DNA of 49,347 bases from Planctomycetota bacterium (GTDB lineage Bacteria; Planctomycetota; UBA1135): the NCBI GenBank assembly GCA_030749235.1, contig JASMKM010000025.1:1-49347 (forward strand). The letters run 5' to 3'. Of this stretch, positions 25,234 through 32,660 are shown in pieces. Below the pieces are notes generated by a model that saw only the letters and a list, made by a program, of their open reading frames with translations, did no database searches and was not told the origin of the DNA. The translations under genes were made by a program, and so were the position numbers. Within the stretch, counting starts at the first letter, position 1. Each line of letters begins with the position of its first letter.

Positions 25234-26220
25234 CTACTGCTTCATCGCCGCACGCCAGCTTTCGGCGTCGGGTCCAAGGTCGCGACCGTGGATGCGAGCC
25301 AATGCGGCGCGGGCGGAACCAGCAGCAAGGGGCGCAGGATCATCGAGGGCAGCCACCAGCGGCAAGGTCGAGGCAGTCGAGCCGATGCGACCAAGGGCGA
25401 AGGCCGCGGCGGTGCGAACTTGTGGGTCGGGGTCGGCGGCAAGCAGGTCGGTGATCGGTGGTATGGCCACATTGGCCTTGACCAAACCGAGGGACAAGGT
25501 GGCTTGGGCACGCACGTTAGGCTGCGGCGAATCCAACAGCAGCAGCAGGGCGGACGTCATCGTGCCGTCGAGATCCTGCTCGCTGGCGGTGGCAATCTGG
25601 AATAGCGCGAATGCGGCGTTGCTTTCCACCTCGGCATTGACACCATCATCGTTCAAGAGCTGGTAGATTGGCCCGACCGGTGTATTTGGCACGCTTAGCA
25701 CGCCGATGCCCAGCAAAGCCTTGGCCACCACCTCGCTTTCGGAGCTGCCGACGTTGTTCATCAACAACGGCAGCACTGCCGGATCGCCGCAGAACCCCAG
25801 GGCCGCCGACGCGATTCCGCGGTTGCGCGGCGCGCCAGAGATCACTTGATTCTCCAGCAAGGGGCGATTTTTGACCACGAAGATTCCTAGAGCGCGGGTT
25901 GCCAGTGCCACCGTATCTTGGTTTTCCTGACTCCTTGGGGCCGCCATAGCTTCAGACCATATGCGCAACTGGCGGTCGCAATCCACGATCAAGCGCCCAG
26001 TTTCTGCAGCCAACTCCGAGCGCGGCGTAAAGCCCGGGCGGGTGGGCTGAGCGTCGGGAATCTGCGGCTGGAGGTCTGCATTGGGCTGTTGCGTACCGGA
26101 ACTACCCTCCAAAGTCCGAAAGGAATCGAAATCGTAGGCCTCTTTAGGCGGAGTAGCCCCACAGCTAGCGACGAGCAGCGTGGCGATTGGAACAAACAGG
26201 GGTGCGAGGCGGTATTGCAT
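25234..26220 (-). CDS. HEAT-repeat lipoprotein
   Basis: The 328-residue protein has a lipoprotein signal ending LVASC and a Pro/Gln-rich linker. Helical HEAT or PBS-lyase-like repeats fill the second half, with lines such as PNVRAQATLSLGLVKANVAIPPI and DPQVRTAAAFALGRIGSTA in part. Such repeats form curved scaffolds for protein binding. No catalytic motif is present. ATG 26220 is preferred to the codon at 26235. It lies upstream of the aminotransferase gene with 33 bases between, and diverges from the leucine dehydrogenase gene. Confidence 0.82.
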   Translation of the reverse strand: MQYRLAPLFVPIATLLVASCGATPPKEAYDFDSFRTLEGSSGTQQPNADLQPQIPDAQPTRPGFTPRSELAAETGRLIVDCDRQLRIWSEAMAAPRSQENQDTVALATRALGIFVVKNRPLLENQVISGAPRNRGIASAALGFCGDPAVLPLLMNNVGSSESEVVAKALLGIGVLSVPNTPVGPIYQLLNDDGVNAEVESNAAFALFQIATASEQDLDGTMTSALLLLLDSPQPNVRAQATLSLGLVKANVAIPPITDLLAADPDPQVRTAAAFALGRIGSTASTLPLVAALDDPAPLAAGSARAALARIHGRDLGPDAESWRAAMKQ

Positions 26221-26273
26221 GGCAACGACGTACAATATAAGACTGCCATTAGCCCAGCATCTTCCAAGAACCT

Positions 26274-27290
26274 GTGGACATACTTGAATCGATGGCCCGT
26301 GGAGGGCACGACCGCGTCATCGCGGTACACCATGAAGCCTCTGGGTTACGCGCCTGGATTGCCTTGCATCACCTCGGTCACGGCCCCGCCTATGGGGGCA
26401 TTCGCGTACTCAACTATCGCTCTGAGGCTGACGCCCTGCACGATGCGCTGCGTCTAAGTCGTGCTATGACCTTAAAATGCGTGCTTGCAGGTGTAAAAGG
26501 TGGGGGTGGCAAGACCATCGTGATGGCGGAGCACATGATGGATCGCTCTGAGGCCATGAAGGCACTTGGACGCGAGATCGAAGCTCTCGGCGGCCTCTAT
26601 CAGACCGGCCCAGATGCCGGTTTCACCGCTCAGGACCGCATCGATCTCAGCAGTGAGACCAGTCATGCCGCCCAGTTTTTCTCCAGCGGTGAGTTGCGAT
26701 CAGGCGGGGAAGCCACCGCCGAAGGCGCTGACCATGGCATCCGCGCGGCCTTGGATTTCCTCGGCACTCCCGAGGTCAGCGATATCAGCATCGCCATCCA
26801 AGGGCTCGGTTCCGTGGGGATGGCTTTGGCCAAGCGTTATCTGGCCGCTGGCGCGCGGGTCTTCGCCGCCGACGTCAACCCCGAGGCCGCGACCACGGCG
26901 GAAGAAATGGGCGTCGAGATTGTGGCGCCAGCGAAGATCCTTGAGGTGTCTTGCGACGTCCTGGCGCCGGCTGCACTCGGCGGCACCGTGCATGACCTCT
27001 CGATTTCGCGCATGAACACGCGTATTGTGGCAGGCGTGGCCAATAACGTCCTAGGGCATGCGCAGCAAGCCGAGCTGCTGCGCCAGAGAGGAATCCTGTT
27101 CCTGCCGGATTTCGTCCTCAACGCCGGCGCCCTGATCGAAGGCAGTGGCTACAGCAGAACTGGCCGCGAGGATTGGACCGAAGAGATCGCCGGCATCGGC
27201 AAGACCATGCGCGAGATCCTCGAGCGAGCCGATGCAGAAAATAAATCTACGCGCATCGTCGCGGAACAAATGGCCATGGAGCGCTTCTAA
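26274..27290 (+). CDS. Leucine dehydrogenase-like (Glu/Leu/Phe/Val dehydrogenase family)
   Basis: A 338-residue NAD-dependent amino-acid dehydrogenase that deaminates branched-chain amino acids to keto acids. Catalytic residues Lys68 (MTLKCVLAG) and Lys80 (GGGGKTIVM) fall at the positions known for Bacillus leucine dehydrogenase. The GPAYGGIR substrate loop and the Rossmann motif IQGLGSVG near residue 170 are clear. The start is GTG 26274, since DILESM aligns with the normal N-terminus. TACAAT lies about 38 bases upstream. It overlaps the next gene by one base (TAATG). Substrate preference among Leu, Val and Phe is inferred. Confidence 0.87.
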   Translation: MDILESMARGGHDRVIAVHHEASGLRAWIALHHLGHGPAYGGIRVLNYRSEADALHDALRLSRAMTLKCVLAGVKGGGGKTIVMAEHMMDRSEAMKALGREIEALGGLYQTGPDAGFTAQDRIDLSSETSHAAQFFSSGELRSGGEATAEGADHGIRAALDFLGTPEVSDISIAIQGLGSVGMALAKRYLAAGARVFAADVNPEAATTAEEMGVEIVAPAKILEVSCDVLAPAALGGTVHDLSISRMNTRIVAGVANNVLGHAQQAELLRQRGILFLPDFVLNAGALIEGSGYSRTGREDWTEEIAGIGKTMREILERADAENKSTRIVAEQMAMERF

Positions 27291-27943
27291 TGGAACTACT
27301 CTTTCAAGTCCTGGTCGCCGTGGTCATCGGCGTAGTCGCCTACTTCGTATGGCAAGCCGAGAAGCGTCGGCGCGAGGAGTTCGGCATCTGGGCGGCGCAC
27401 AACGGTTGGTCCTATAGTCATCATCGCGACAAGACCATCCACCGACGTTTTGGCTTCCTGGATCGTTTACAGAAAGGCCATAGCCGCATCGGCTACAACC
27501 TTTTGGAAGGCGATTGGCAGGGTTTTCCAGCTGCTGCATTTACTTTTCGCTACAAGACCGGGAGCGGCAAGAACCAGTCCACTCATCATTTCTCGGTGGC
27601 GTTAATTAACATCGAGCGCCCCTTCCCAGAACTCCGTGTCCATCCGGAGAACATCCTGTCACGCTTTGGCCAAGCGCTCGGTTTCGACGACATCGATTTC
27701 GAATCGATGGAGTTTTCTAAGGCATTCACAGTGCGCTCTAGGGACCGTAAATTGGCTTTTGACTTTTGCCACACTGGCATGATGGAATACTTGTTGCGGC
27801 ATCGAAACACTGCAATCGAACTGGAAGGCAGCACGCTTGCTCTCTTCCGGACCCGGAAGCTTTCGGCTGCAGATCTTGAACCGATGCTGAATCACCTGAC
27901 AGGCATTCGCGGTCTGATGCCCGAATACTTGTTCCGCGATTAG
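27290..27943 (+). CDS. Membrane-anchored protein of unknown function, resembles DUF3137-like proteins
   Basis: The 217-residue product has one N-terminal transmembrane helix (residues 3-21, ELLFQVLVAVVIGVVAYFVW) followed by a basic stretch EKRRREEF. The remainder is a soluble alpha/beta domain (GYNLLEGDWQGFPAAAFTFRYK; HHFSVALINIERPFPELRV). Similar proteins often accompany lemA, which is the next gene. I cannot assign a function. The start overlaps the dehydrogenase stop by one base, so it is translated from the same message. Confidence 0.72.
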   Translation: MELLFQVLVAVVIGVVAYFVWQAEKRRREEFGIWAAHNGWSYSHHRDKTIHRRFGFLDRLQKGHSRIGYNLLEGDWQGFPAAAFTFRYKTGSGKNQSTHHFSVALINIERPFPELRVHPENILSRFGQALGFDDIDFESMEFSKAFTVRSRDRKLAFDFCHTGMMEYLLRHRNTAIELEGSTLALFRTRKLSAADLEPMLNHLTGIRGLMPEYLFRD

Positions 27944-27967
27944 AGTACCCTCTGGGTGCTGTGCTGG

Positions 27968-27973
27968 TAGAAT
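27968..27973 (+). promoter_or_regulatory. Putative -10 element of lemA (TAGAAT)
   Basis: TAGAAT is followed by six bases (CCGCTT) and ATG 27980. There is no Shine-Dalgarno sequence, so lemA could be transcribed from its own leaderless start. Confidence 0.45.
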
Positions 27974-27979
27974 CCGCTT

Positions 27980-28534
27980 ATGGCATTGTGGATTCCTTTA
28001 GGTGTTGTCCTTTTCCTGTTCGTGCTGGTGATCGCCATGTACAACGGTCTGGTTGCGATTAAAAACCACTGCGACGAGGCTTGGTCGAATATCGACACGG
28101 AATTGAAGCGCCGTTACGACATGATTCCGAATCTGGTTTCGACGGTAAAGGGCTACGCCAAGCATGAGCGCGAATTGCTCGAGGACGTCGTCAAGTTGCG
28201 TGAGAAGGCGGCCGGCAACCACGGTGCAGTCTCTTCTCAGGCCGCCGATGAAACACTGTTGTCGAAGGCCTTGGGTTCGTTGATGGTGCGCCTCGAGGCT
28301 TATCCCGACTTGAAGGCCAGTGGCAACTTCCTCGAGCTACAGAAGGAGTTGGCCAACACCGAGAACCGCATCCAGGCGGCGCTGCGTTTCTACAACGGCA
28401 ACGTGCGCGATAACAACAACAAGATCGAGCAGTTCCCGTCCAATATTGTCGCGGGCATGTTTAACTTCGGCCCTCGAGAGTTCTTCGAGTTGGACATTCC
28501 GGAGGCTCGCAATACGCCCCAAGTCGAGTTTTAA
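27980..28534 (+). CDS. lemA: LemA family protein
   Basis: The 184-residue protein has an N-terminal membrane helix (residues 3-22) and the LemA core: LVAIKNHCDEAWSNIDTELKRRYDMIPNL, seen as short blocks AWSNIDTELKRRYDMIPNL and LVSTVKGYAKHE. It continues with ELANTENRIQAALRFYN and ends with FNFGPREFFELD. LemA proteins are helical membrane proteins of unsettled function, often linked to envelope or TPM-domain proteins. The full family length is present. A possible structured RNA follows at 28597-28743. Confidence 0.95.
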   Translation: MALWIPLGVVLFLFVLVIAMYNGLVAIKNHCDEAWSNIDTELKRRYDMIPNLVSTVKGYAKHERELLEDVVKLREKAAGNHGAVSSQAADETLLSKALGSLMVRLEAYPDLKASGNFLELQKELANTENRIQAALRFYNGNVRDNNNKIEQFPSNIVAGMFNFGPREFFELDIPEARNTPQVEF

Positions 28535-28596
28535 CGATGACAGGGGTTGATTGCATTTGTAGTGCGACTCGTGCCAAAAAGAAGTCTTAACAACAA

Positions 28597-28743
28597 CTGG
28601 AAGGAGACGATTGCCCATCTCGGGCAGTCCAGATTTGCTCATTGCTCCAGGGATTGATTCTCTAGCGCAAAGGGTAAACACCGAAAGGTGCCATCTGAGG
28701 GGATGGAGTTTGCGGTCCTGAAAAAAATCGGTGCCGCATTTTT
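28597..28743 (+). ncRNA. Candidate structured RNA downstream of lemA
   Basis: The 230-base region between lemA and the convergent yihY gene has several perfect helices. CTGGA 28597-28601 pairs with TCCAG 28646-28650 around the hairpin TGCCC/GGGCA (28612-28616/28622-28626). CGCAAA 28666-28671 pairs with TTTGCG 28709-28714. It encloses two adjacent hairpins, CACC-GAAA-GGTG (28679-28690) and CCATC-TGAGGG-GATGG (28691-28706), which makes a three-way junction. A terminator-like stem with T5 ends at 28743 and would compete with the enclosing helix. AAGGAG at 28601-28606 precedes a short TTG-started frame (36 codons, 28611-28721). I recognise no known class. Confidence 0.4.
28712..28743 (+). terminator. 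Rho-independent-like terminator after lemA
   Basis: GCGG (28712-28715) pairs with CCGC (28734-28737), with CC/GG possible inside, and is followed by A and five T. It shares bases 28712-28714 with the enclosing helix of the candidate RNA. It could end the lemA transcript. Confidence 0.4.
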
Positions 28744-28764
28744 GGCATTCACAGCCTTGGAAGT

Positions 28765-29709
28765 TCAGTCGTCGCCCTTATTGCGGAGTTGTTCTTCTGC
28801 ATCCGGCGGGATCACGGTTTCAGGCCGCTCAGCTATGCGGTCGTCCAGTCGCGCAGTCACCTCGCCGCCAAGCAGCAGCACCAGCGAGACCAGCCACAGC
28901 AGGAACATCAGCAAAAAGAAGCTGGTCAGGCCGCCGTAGATCTCGTCGAAGTTGCCCAAGTGGCGTAGCCAGAAACGGAAAACGCTACCCAAAAGCATCC
29001 AAGCCACGACCGTCGGTAGGGCGCCGGCGATCAGCGGCCGGAATGCCACCCGACGGCTCGGCAGATAACGGTAGACCAGCACCACGAAGCAGGTCATCAA
29101 TAGCATGGTGACCGGAAGGCGCAGCCAAATCCACAGCACCTGGATGCTGAGATCCAAGCCGACCAGGTTGACCACGATTGCGCCGAGTTGCTTGCCGCCG
29201 ATTAGCAGTAGATAGGCCAGTCCCATCAGCAACAGGCCAGCGACGGTCAGGCCGACGTCCTGTAAGCGGATGATGATTACATTCTTGGTCGGTTTGCAGC
29301 GGAATACTCGGTTCAGGCCCTTGCGTGCGCCACGGATACCGCGCGACGTGGCCCACAGCGAAGCCACAATCCACAGCACCAGGCTGCCGGGCGGTCGGCG
29401 CGTGGCAAATTCGTTGACGTACCGCGTCAGCATGCTGGCCACATCCTCCGGTAGGCCGCTGAACATCGAGCTGACGATGCCGCTGACGTTCTCCTCTAGA
29501 GGCAAGGCGTCGAGCAGTCCGACCAGCAGAATCAGCGCCGGAAACAACGCCAACATGAAGTAGTAGGTCATCTGCGCCGCGACTCCGGAGAGGTCGTCGT
29601 GGGTGAGTTCTTCCACGATGCGCTTGCCAATCTGCATCAAGCGCCGCATCGGGCCCACGACATGATCGATGCCGTGGTCTTTGCCGTCGGGGCTGCTGGA
29701 GTTGGGCAT
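28765..29709 (-). CDS. YihY/BrkB family inner-membrane protein
   Basis: A 314-residue membrane protein with about six helices and the family motifs DDLSGVAAQMTYYFMLALFPALILLV near residues 38-60, LWATSRGIRGARKGLNRVF near 120, and the late segment FRFWLRHLGNFDEIYGGLTSFFLLMFLLW, all listed here by their key parts. YihY/BrkB proteins were once called ribonuclease BN; that activity belongs to another protein, and the true role is unknown. A charged C-terminal tail of about 25 residues faces the cytoplasm. It is convergent with lemA and divergent from the next gene. Confidence 0.92.
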   Translation of the reverse strand: MPNSSSPDGKDHGIDHVVGPMRRLMQIGKRIVEELTHDDLSGVAAQMTYYFMLALFPALILLVGLLDALPLEENVSGIVSSMFSGLPEDVASMLTRYVNEFATRRPPGSLVLWIVASLWATSRGIRGARKGLNRVFRCKPTKNVIIIRLQDVGLTVAGLLLMGLAYLLLIGGKQLGAIVVNLVGLDLSIQVLWIWLRLPVTMLLMTCFVVLVYRYLPSRRVAFRPLIAGALPTVVAWMLLGSVFRFWLRHLGNFDEIYGGLTSFFLLMFLLWLVSLVLLLGGEVTARLDDRIAERPETVIPPDAEEQLRNKGDD

Positions 29710-29803
29710 GACCTATTTTGCCCGCGCCGCCGGCTCGCTGCATCACGGCAGCGACCACCGCCGAGATGCGCCGCCGCAGTCGCGCCGCTAATCTGACGCC
29801 GCG

Positions 29804-30511
29804 ATGTTCTTCCCAGCCGACTTTGATCTCTACGAGCCACGCCTACAAGGCGACCAAGAATGGAACCAGCGCCGCTTGGAGGTGCGCAAACGCCTGCAAT
29901 CCCTAGGCGAAGGGGTGGTCGCCGCCTACGCCAAGCTCGGCATCGGATTGGATCGCCGTGAGAGCCTGCACAATCCGCATGCCACCAACGGCAAACGTGT
30001 ACGTCGGCAGCGCACCATGGTCTTCCGCGACAAGAAGTCACGCAAGGTTCTACAGAACTTCCTCGGCAAGGAACTCGGCAAGGATCTCGATTCCGCGCGC
30101 AACAACGTGCACTTCCAGATCTGCATCGACCAGGGCGGTTGCTGGTGGGGGCTGCGCATCGACGACACCGCTTGGTACGACCTGAATGTGCTGGTCAAGC
30201 GTGCCGAGGAGTCCGAGGGGCAGAAGGCCTTGGCCGACGCCTGTCAAGCGGCGCCCGGTTTCGAGTTGGAGCTGAACCGCGGCGGTGCACGGCCGTTGGA
30301 GAAGATGACCACGCGCGATTGGCGCGACTTCGCTGGCGTGGTGCAGCCTGGGCAGAGTTCGATGGAGCTCATCGCGCGAATGCCCAAGCATGCGGTGGTC
30401 GAGGCAGGTGATGATTTCGCTGACGGCGTAATCGCCGACCTGGAACGCCTGGCGCCCTTCTATCGTCTTGCCAGCTGGTGCTCTGACTCGCCGTCGGGTG
30501 TTTCCTGGTAA
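29804..30511 (+). CDS. Hypothetical cytoplasmic protein
   Basis: I do not recognise this 235-residue protein. It has no signal peptide or membrane helix. The N-terminal third is basic and probably helical (QEWNQRRLEVRKRLQSL, then KKSRKVLQNFLGKELGKD). A more structured middle has WWGLRIDDTAWYDLNVL. The C-terminus contains ERLAPFYRLASW. ATG 29804 is preceded by TAATCT nine bases upstream. A gap of 117 bases separates it from the DegT gene, which has its own putative promoter. The coding bias matches neighbours, so it is likely real. Confidence 0.65.
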   Translation: MFFPADFDLYEPRLQGDQEWNQRRLEVRKRLQSLGEGVVAAYAKLGIGLDRRESLHNPHATNGKRVRRQRTMVFRDKKSRKVLQNFLGKELGKDLDSARNNVHFQICIDQGGCWWGLRIDDTAWYDLNVLVKRAEESEGQKALADACQAAPGFELELNRGGARPLEKMTTRDWRDFAGVVQPGQSSMELIARMPKHAVVEAGDDFADGVIADLERLAPFYRLASWCSDSPSGVSW

Positions 30512-30614
30512 CTCCAGGCGCACCTCCAAAGGGAGCCACGGCAGCTGCTTGCTACAGATTGGCTCCCACCCACGATCGCCTCTTCGAGGCCTTCGCCGGC
30601 GGCCGTGGCACGGA

Positions 30615-30620
30615 TAGAAT
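30615..30620 (+). promoter_or_regulatory. Putative -10 element of the DegT gene (TAGAAT)
   Basis: TAGAAT is followed by eight bases (TCCGCGTT) and ATG 30629. It is the same hexamer at the same distance as seen before mqnC, and no Shine-Dalgarno sequence is present. Confidence 0.45.
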
Positions 30621-30628
30621 TCCGCGTT

Positions 30629-31753
30629 ATGGCCGTCCCCTTCTTCGACATCCAGTACAACCTCGACCCCGCCACCAAGAAATCCCTGCTCGGTCGTTGG
30701 GAGAACATCCTCGAGCATGGCGGCTTCGTCAACGGCCCGGAGGTTCGCGAACTCGAGGCGGCTTTGGCCGAGTTCCTCGAAATCCCGAACGTGGTCTGTT
30801 GCTCGAACGGTTCGGATGCCTTGGTGCTGGCCTTGCGCGCTGCGGATGTGGGCCCCGGCGATGAAGTGCTCGTCCCGGCGTTCACCTTCTTCGCCTCCGC
30901 TGGGGCGGTGTCGCGTTGTGGAGCGAAGCCGGTGTTCGTGGATATCGATCCCAAGACCTACCTAATCGATGCCGACGATGCGGCCAGCAAGGTCACCGCA
31001 GCCACCAAGGCCGTCATGGTGGTGCATCTCTACGGCATGCCGGCGGATATCCCCTCGGTCGCCAGCACCATCAACGCCGCCGCCGGCCGTGAAATCGCAG
31101 TGGTGGAAGATGCGGCACAAGCCGTCGGCGCCACCCATCCCGGTGGTGCAGTGGGTGGCATGGGAACTTCGGCCGGATGGTCCTGCTTCCCGACCAAGAA
31201 CCTCGGTTCGCCAGGCGATGCCGGATTTGCCACCGCCGCCAATGCCGACGTCGCTGAGCGGATGCGCCGCCTGCGTGAGCACGGTGGAGGGCGCCAGTAT
31301 TACCACGATGAAGTGGGCTACAACTTCCGCATGGACAGCCTGCAGGCAGCCGGCCTGCTCGAGTTCCTGCCGCGGCTGGTCGAATTCAACGGCATACGTC
31401 GGAATAGTGCTGAGCATTACGACGAGCTCTTCACCGCAGCCGGCCTTGCGGGCAAGGCACTCACCTTGCCGGTGCGGACTCCGGGCCATGTGTTCCATCA
31501 GTATGTGATCCGCACCGACCGACGCGACGACCTGATGACCTTCCTGCGTGCGCGTGAGATCGGTTGTGCAGTCTATTACCCGCTGCCCTTGCACCTACAG
31601 CCTTGTTATCAAGCCCTTGGTGGCAAAGCTGGTGACCTACCGGAATCAGAGCGAGCTACGGAGCAGGTGTTGGCACTGCCGATCTACCCGGGGGTTTCTT
31701 TTGAGCAACGTGAGGAACTCGCTGCTGCTGTGGGTGAGTTCTTTGGTGGGTGA
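30629..31753 (+). CDS. DegT/DnrJ/EryC1/StrS family aminotransferase
   Basis: A 374-residue PLP-dependent aminotransferase that converts a keto-sugar nucleotide into an amino sugar. The N-terminus VPFFDIQYNL and GGFVNGPEVRELE are family hallmarks. EDAAQAVGAT (160-169) and Lys190 in CFPTKNLGSPGDAG mark the PLP site. The NFRMDSLQAAGLLEFL region contains the second-subunit motif. The start at ATG 30629 gives the expected N-terminus. Amino sugars of this sort end up in O-antigen, capsule or glycoproteins, but no other sugar gene is adjacent. The exact substrate is unknown. Confidence 0.92.
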   Translation: MAVPFFDIQYNLDPATKKSLLGRWENILEHGGFVNGPEVRELEAALAEFLEIPNVVCCSNGSDALVLALRAADVGPGDEVLVPAFTFFASAGAVSRCGAKPVFVDIDPKTYLIDADDAASKVTAATKAVMVVHLYGMPADIPSVASTINAAAGREIAVVEDAAQAVGATHPGGAVGGMGTSAGWSCFPTKNLGSPGDAGFATAANADVAERMRRLREHGGGRQYYHDEVGYNFRMDSLQAAGLLEFLPRLVEFNGIRRNSAEHYDELFTAAGLAGKALTLPVRTPGHVFHQYVIRTDRRDDLMTFLRAREIGCAVYYPLPLHLQPCYQALGGKAGDLPESERATEQVLALPIYPGVSFEQREELAAAVGEFFGG

Positions 31754-31821
31754 GTTGCTGCGGGTGACGGCGCGCGGCACTTCCTCCGCGCTTCTGCTTC
31801 GGCGGATTAGGGGTTCATGAA

Positions 31822-31871
31822 GTCGCCACGATCGGCGACCTGGCATGGCGGCTGGAGCATGGTCCCTCCAG
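31822..31871. terminator. Two consecutive hairpins between convergent degT and hpt
   Basis: GTCGCC-ACGATC-GGCGAC (31822-31839) and CTGGAG-CATGGTCC-CTCCAG (31852-31871) are both perfect 6-bp stems. They lie 68 bases after the DegT stop and 30 before the hpt stop. No T tracts follow. They may protect or terminate the two converging transcripts. Confidence 0.35.
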
Positions 31872-31900
31872 ACCCCCACCTGGATCCCACTGGCCAGCCA

Positions 31901-32254
31901 CTACCCAAGGCCATACGCCTTCAAATGCCCATTCAACTTATCGATCTCAGCTTCGAGGCGGTCAAGGAATGCACCAACATCCGCCAAGTCATTGGCGCGG
32001 GCGAGGTTTTCGATGAGCTTGGCAGTTTTTTGAATCCTGACCGCCCCTAAGTTGGCGCTAGTGCCCTTGATGGCATGGGCGCCACTGTCGATCAGATCGG
32101 CTTTTTGTTGCGCAAGGCCGTCGCGCATGGTTGCCAACCGTACAGGGCATTCCTCAAGGAACTCGTCATAGAGTTCCAACAGGCTTTCCTTGTCGCCGAG
32201 AAGGTCCGCAAGTTCGTCGACGCGGGCGGTATCCAGGGGTGATTGGGTTTTCAT
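31901..32254 (-). CDS. Histidine phosphotransfer (Hpt) domain protein
   Basis: The 117-residue protein is a single Hpt domain. The phosphoacceptor is probably His60 in SGAHAIKGTSANLGA, with Lys63 and Gly64 of the HxxKG motif. The remainder is a helical bundle (ESLLELYDEFLEECPVRLATM; ENLARANDLADVGAFLDRLEAE, in short pieces). Hpt proteins relay phosphate between receiver domains in phosphorelays. No histidine kinase or response regulator is adjacent, so its partners are elsewhere. GTAAAT ends six bases before ATG 32254, again with no Shine-Dalgarno sequence. Confidence 0.88.
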   Translation of the reverse strand: MKTQSPLDTARVDELADLLGDKESLLELYDEFLEECPVRLATMRDGLAQQKADLIDSGAHAIKGTSANLGAVRIQKTAKLIENLARANDLADVGAFLDRLEAEIDKLNGHLKAYGLG

Positions 32255-32330
32255 GGGTCTATTTACTCGATGGGATTTCGAGTCGACCCATTCGCGGCGC
32301 CCAGCAGGGTGCGCTGAAGCGAATCCAGTG

Positions 32331-32404
32331 AAAAATTCGGTGCGCCTACCCGATCATGAGGCCTGAATAGCCATGAATACGCCGCAGGGCTGCTACCAGC
32401 CCGC
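32331..32404 (-). terminator. Terminator region after the AGCS symporter unit
   Basis: On the minus strand the small-protein stop (32414) is followed by GGGCTG-GTAG-CAGCCC (32402-32387), extended by a bulged GC pair. Further on, a weak CGGgT/ACCG stem is followed by AATTTTT (to 32332). Together they probably end the symporter transcript. Confidence 0.45.
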
Positions 32405-32413
32405 ACCTTGGCG

Positions 32414-32551
32414 CTACTTGGTCTTTTTGGGCTGACGCAGGATGCGTCGGAAGCACCAGAAGTTGATCGCCAAGAGGCTTGCCCAGGTCAGGACAGTCAG
32501 CCAAGTACCGAAGGGATTCAGCTCGACGATATTGTTCGCCGCTATGGTCAT
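32414..32551 (-). CDS. Small single-pass membrane protein, possible AGCS partner
   Basis: The frame encodes 45 residues from ATG 32551 (MTIAANNIVELNPFGTWL...) or 67 from TTG 32617. One hydrophobic helix (about residues 12-34 of the short form: TWLTVLTWASLLAINFWCF) is followed by a basic tail RRILRQPKKTK. AGGAG directly abuts ATG 32551, which is a poor spacing. It lies 43-109 bases downstream of the AGCS symporter gene on the same strand. Tiny helper subunits such as MetS are known for the NSS family MetP transporter. A similar role here is inferred only from position and size. Confidence 0.55.
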   Translation of the reverse strand: MTIAANNIVELNPFGTWLTVLTWASLLAINFWCFRRILRQPKKTK

Positions 32552-32660
32552 CTCCTCTGCGGCCCCAAGGCTTGGGGCCGGGAGTTGAGAAGCAAGAAAA
32601 GTGAGTGGCAGGTGCAACAGGTTCGCGACGTCGGCAGGGGGGGCTCGCGGGCCCCATGCC

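Noticed and set aside
28661-28720. Possible c-di-GMP-I (GEMM) riboswitch because of AGGGTAAAC...CGAAAG
   Set aside because: The downstream GGACGCAAAGCC segment and tetraloop-receptor half are absent, and no plus-strand gene follows.
31754-31900. Possible small gene between degT and hpt
   Set aside because: Only short frames without start signals; two hairpins explain the region better.
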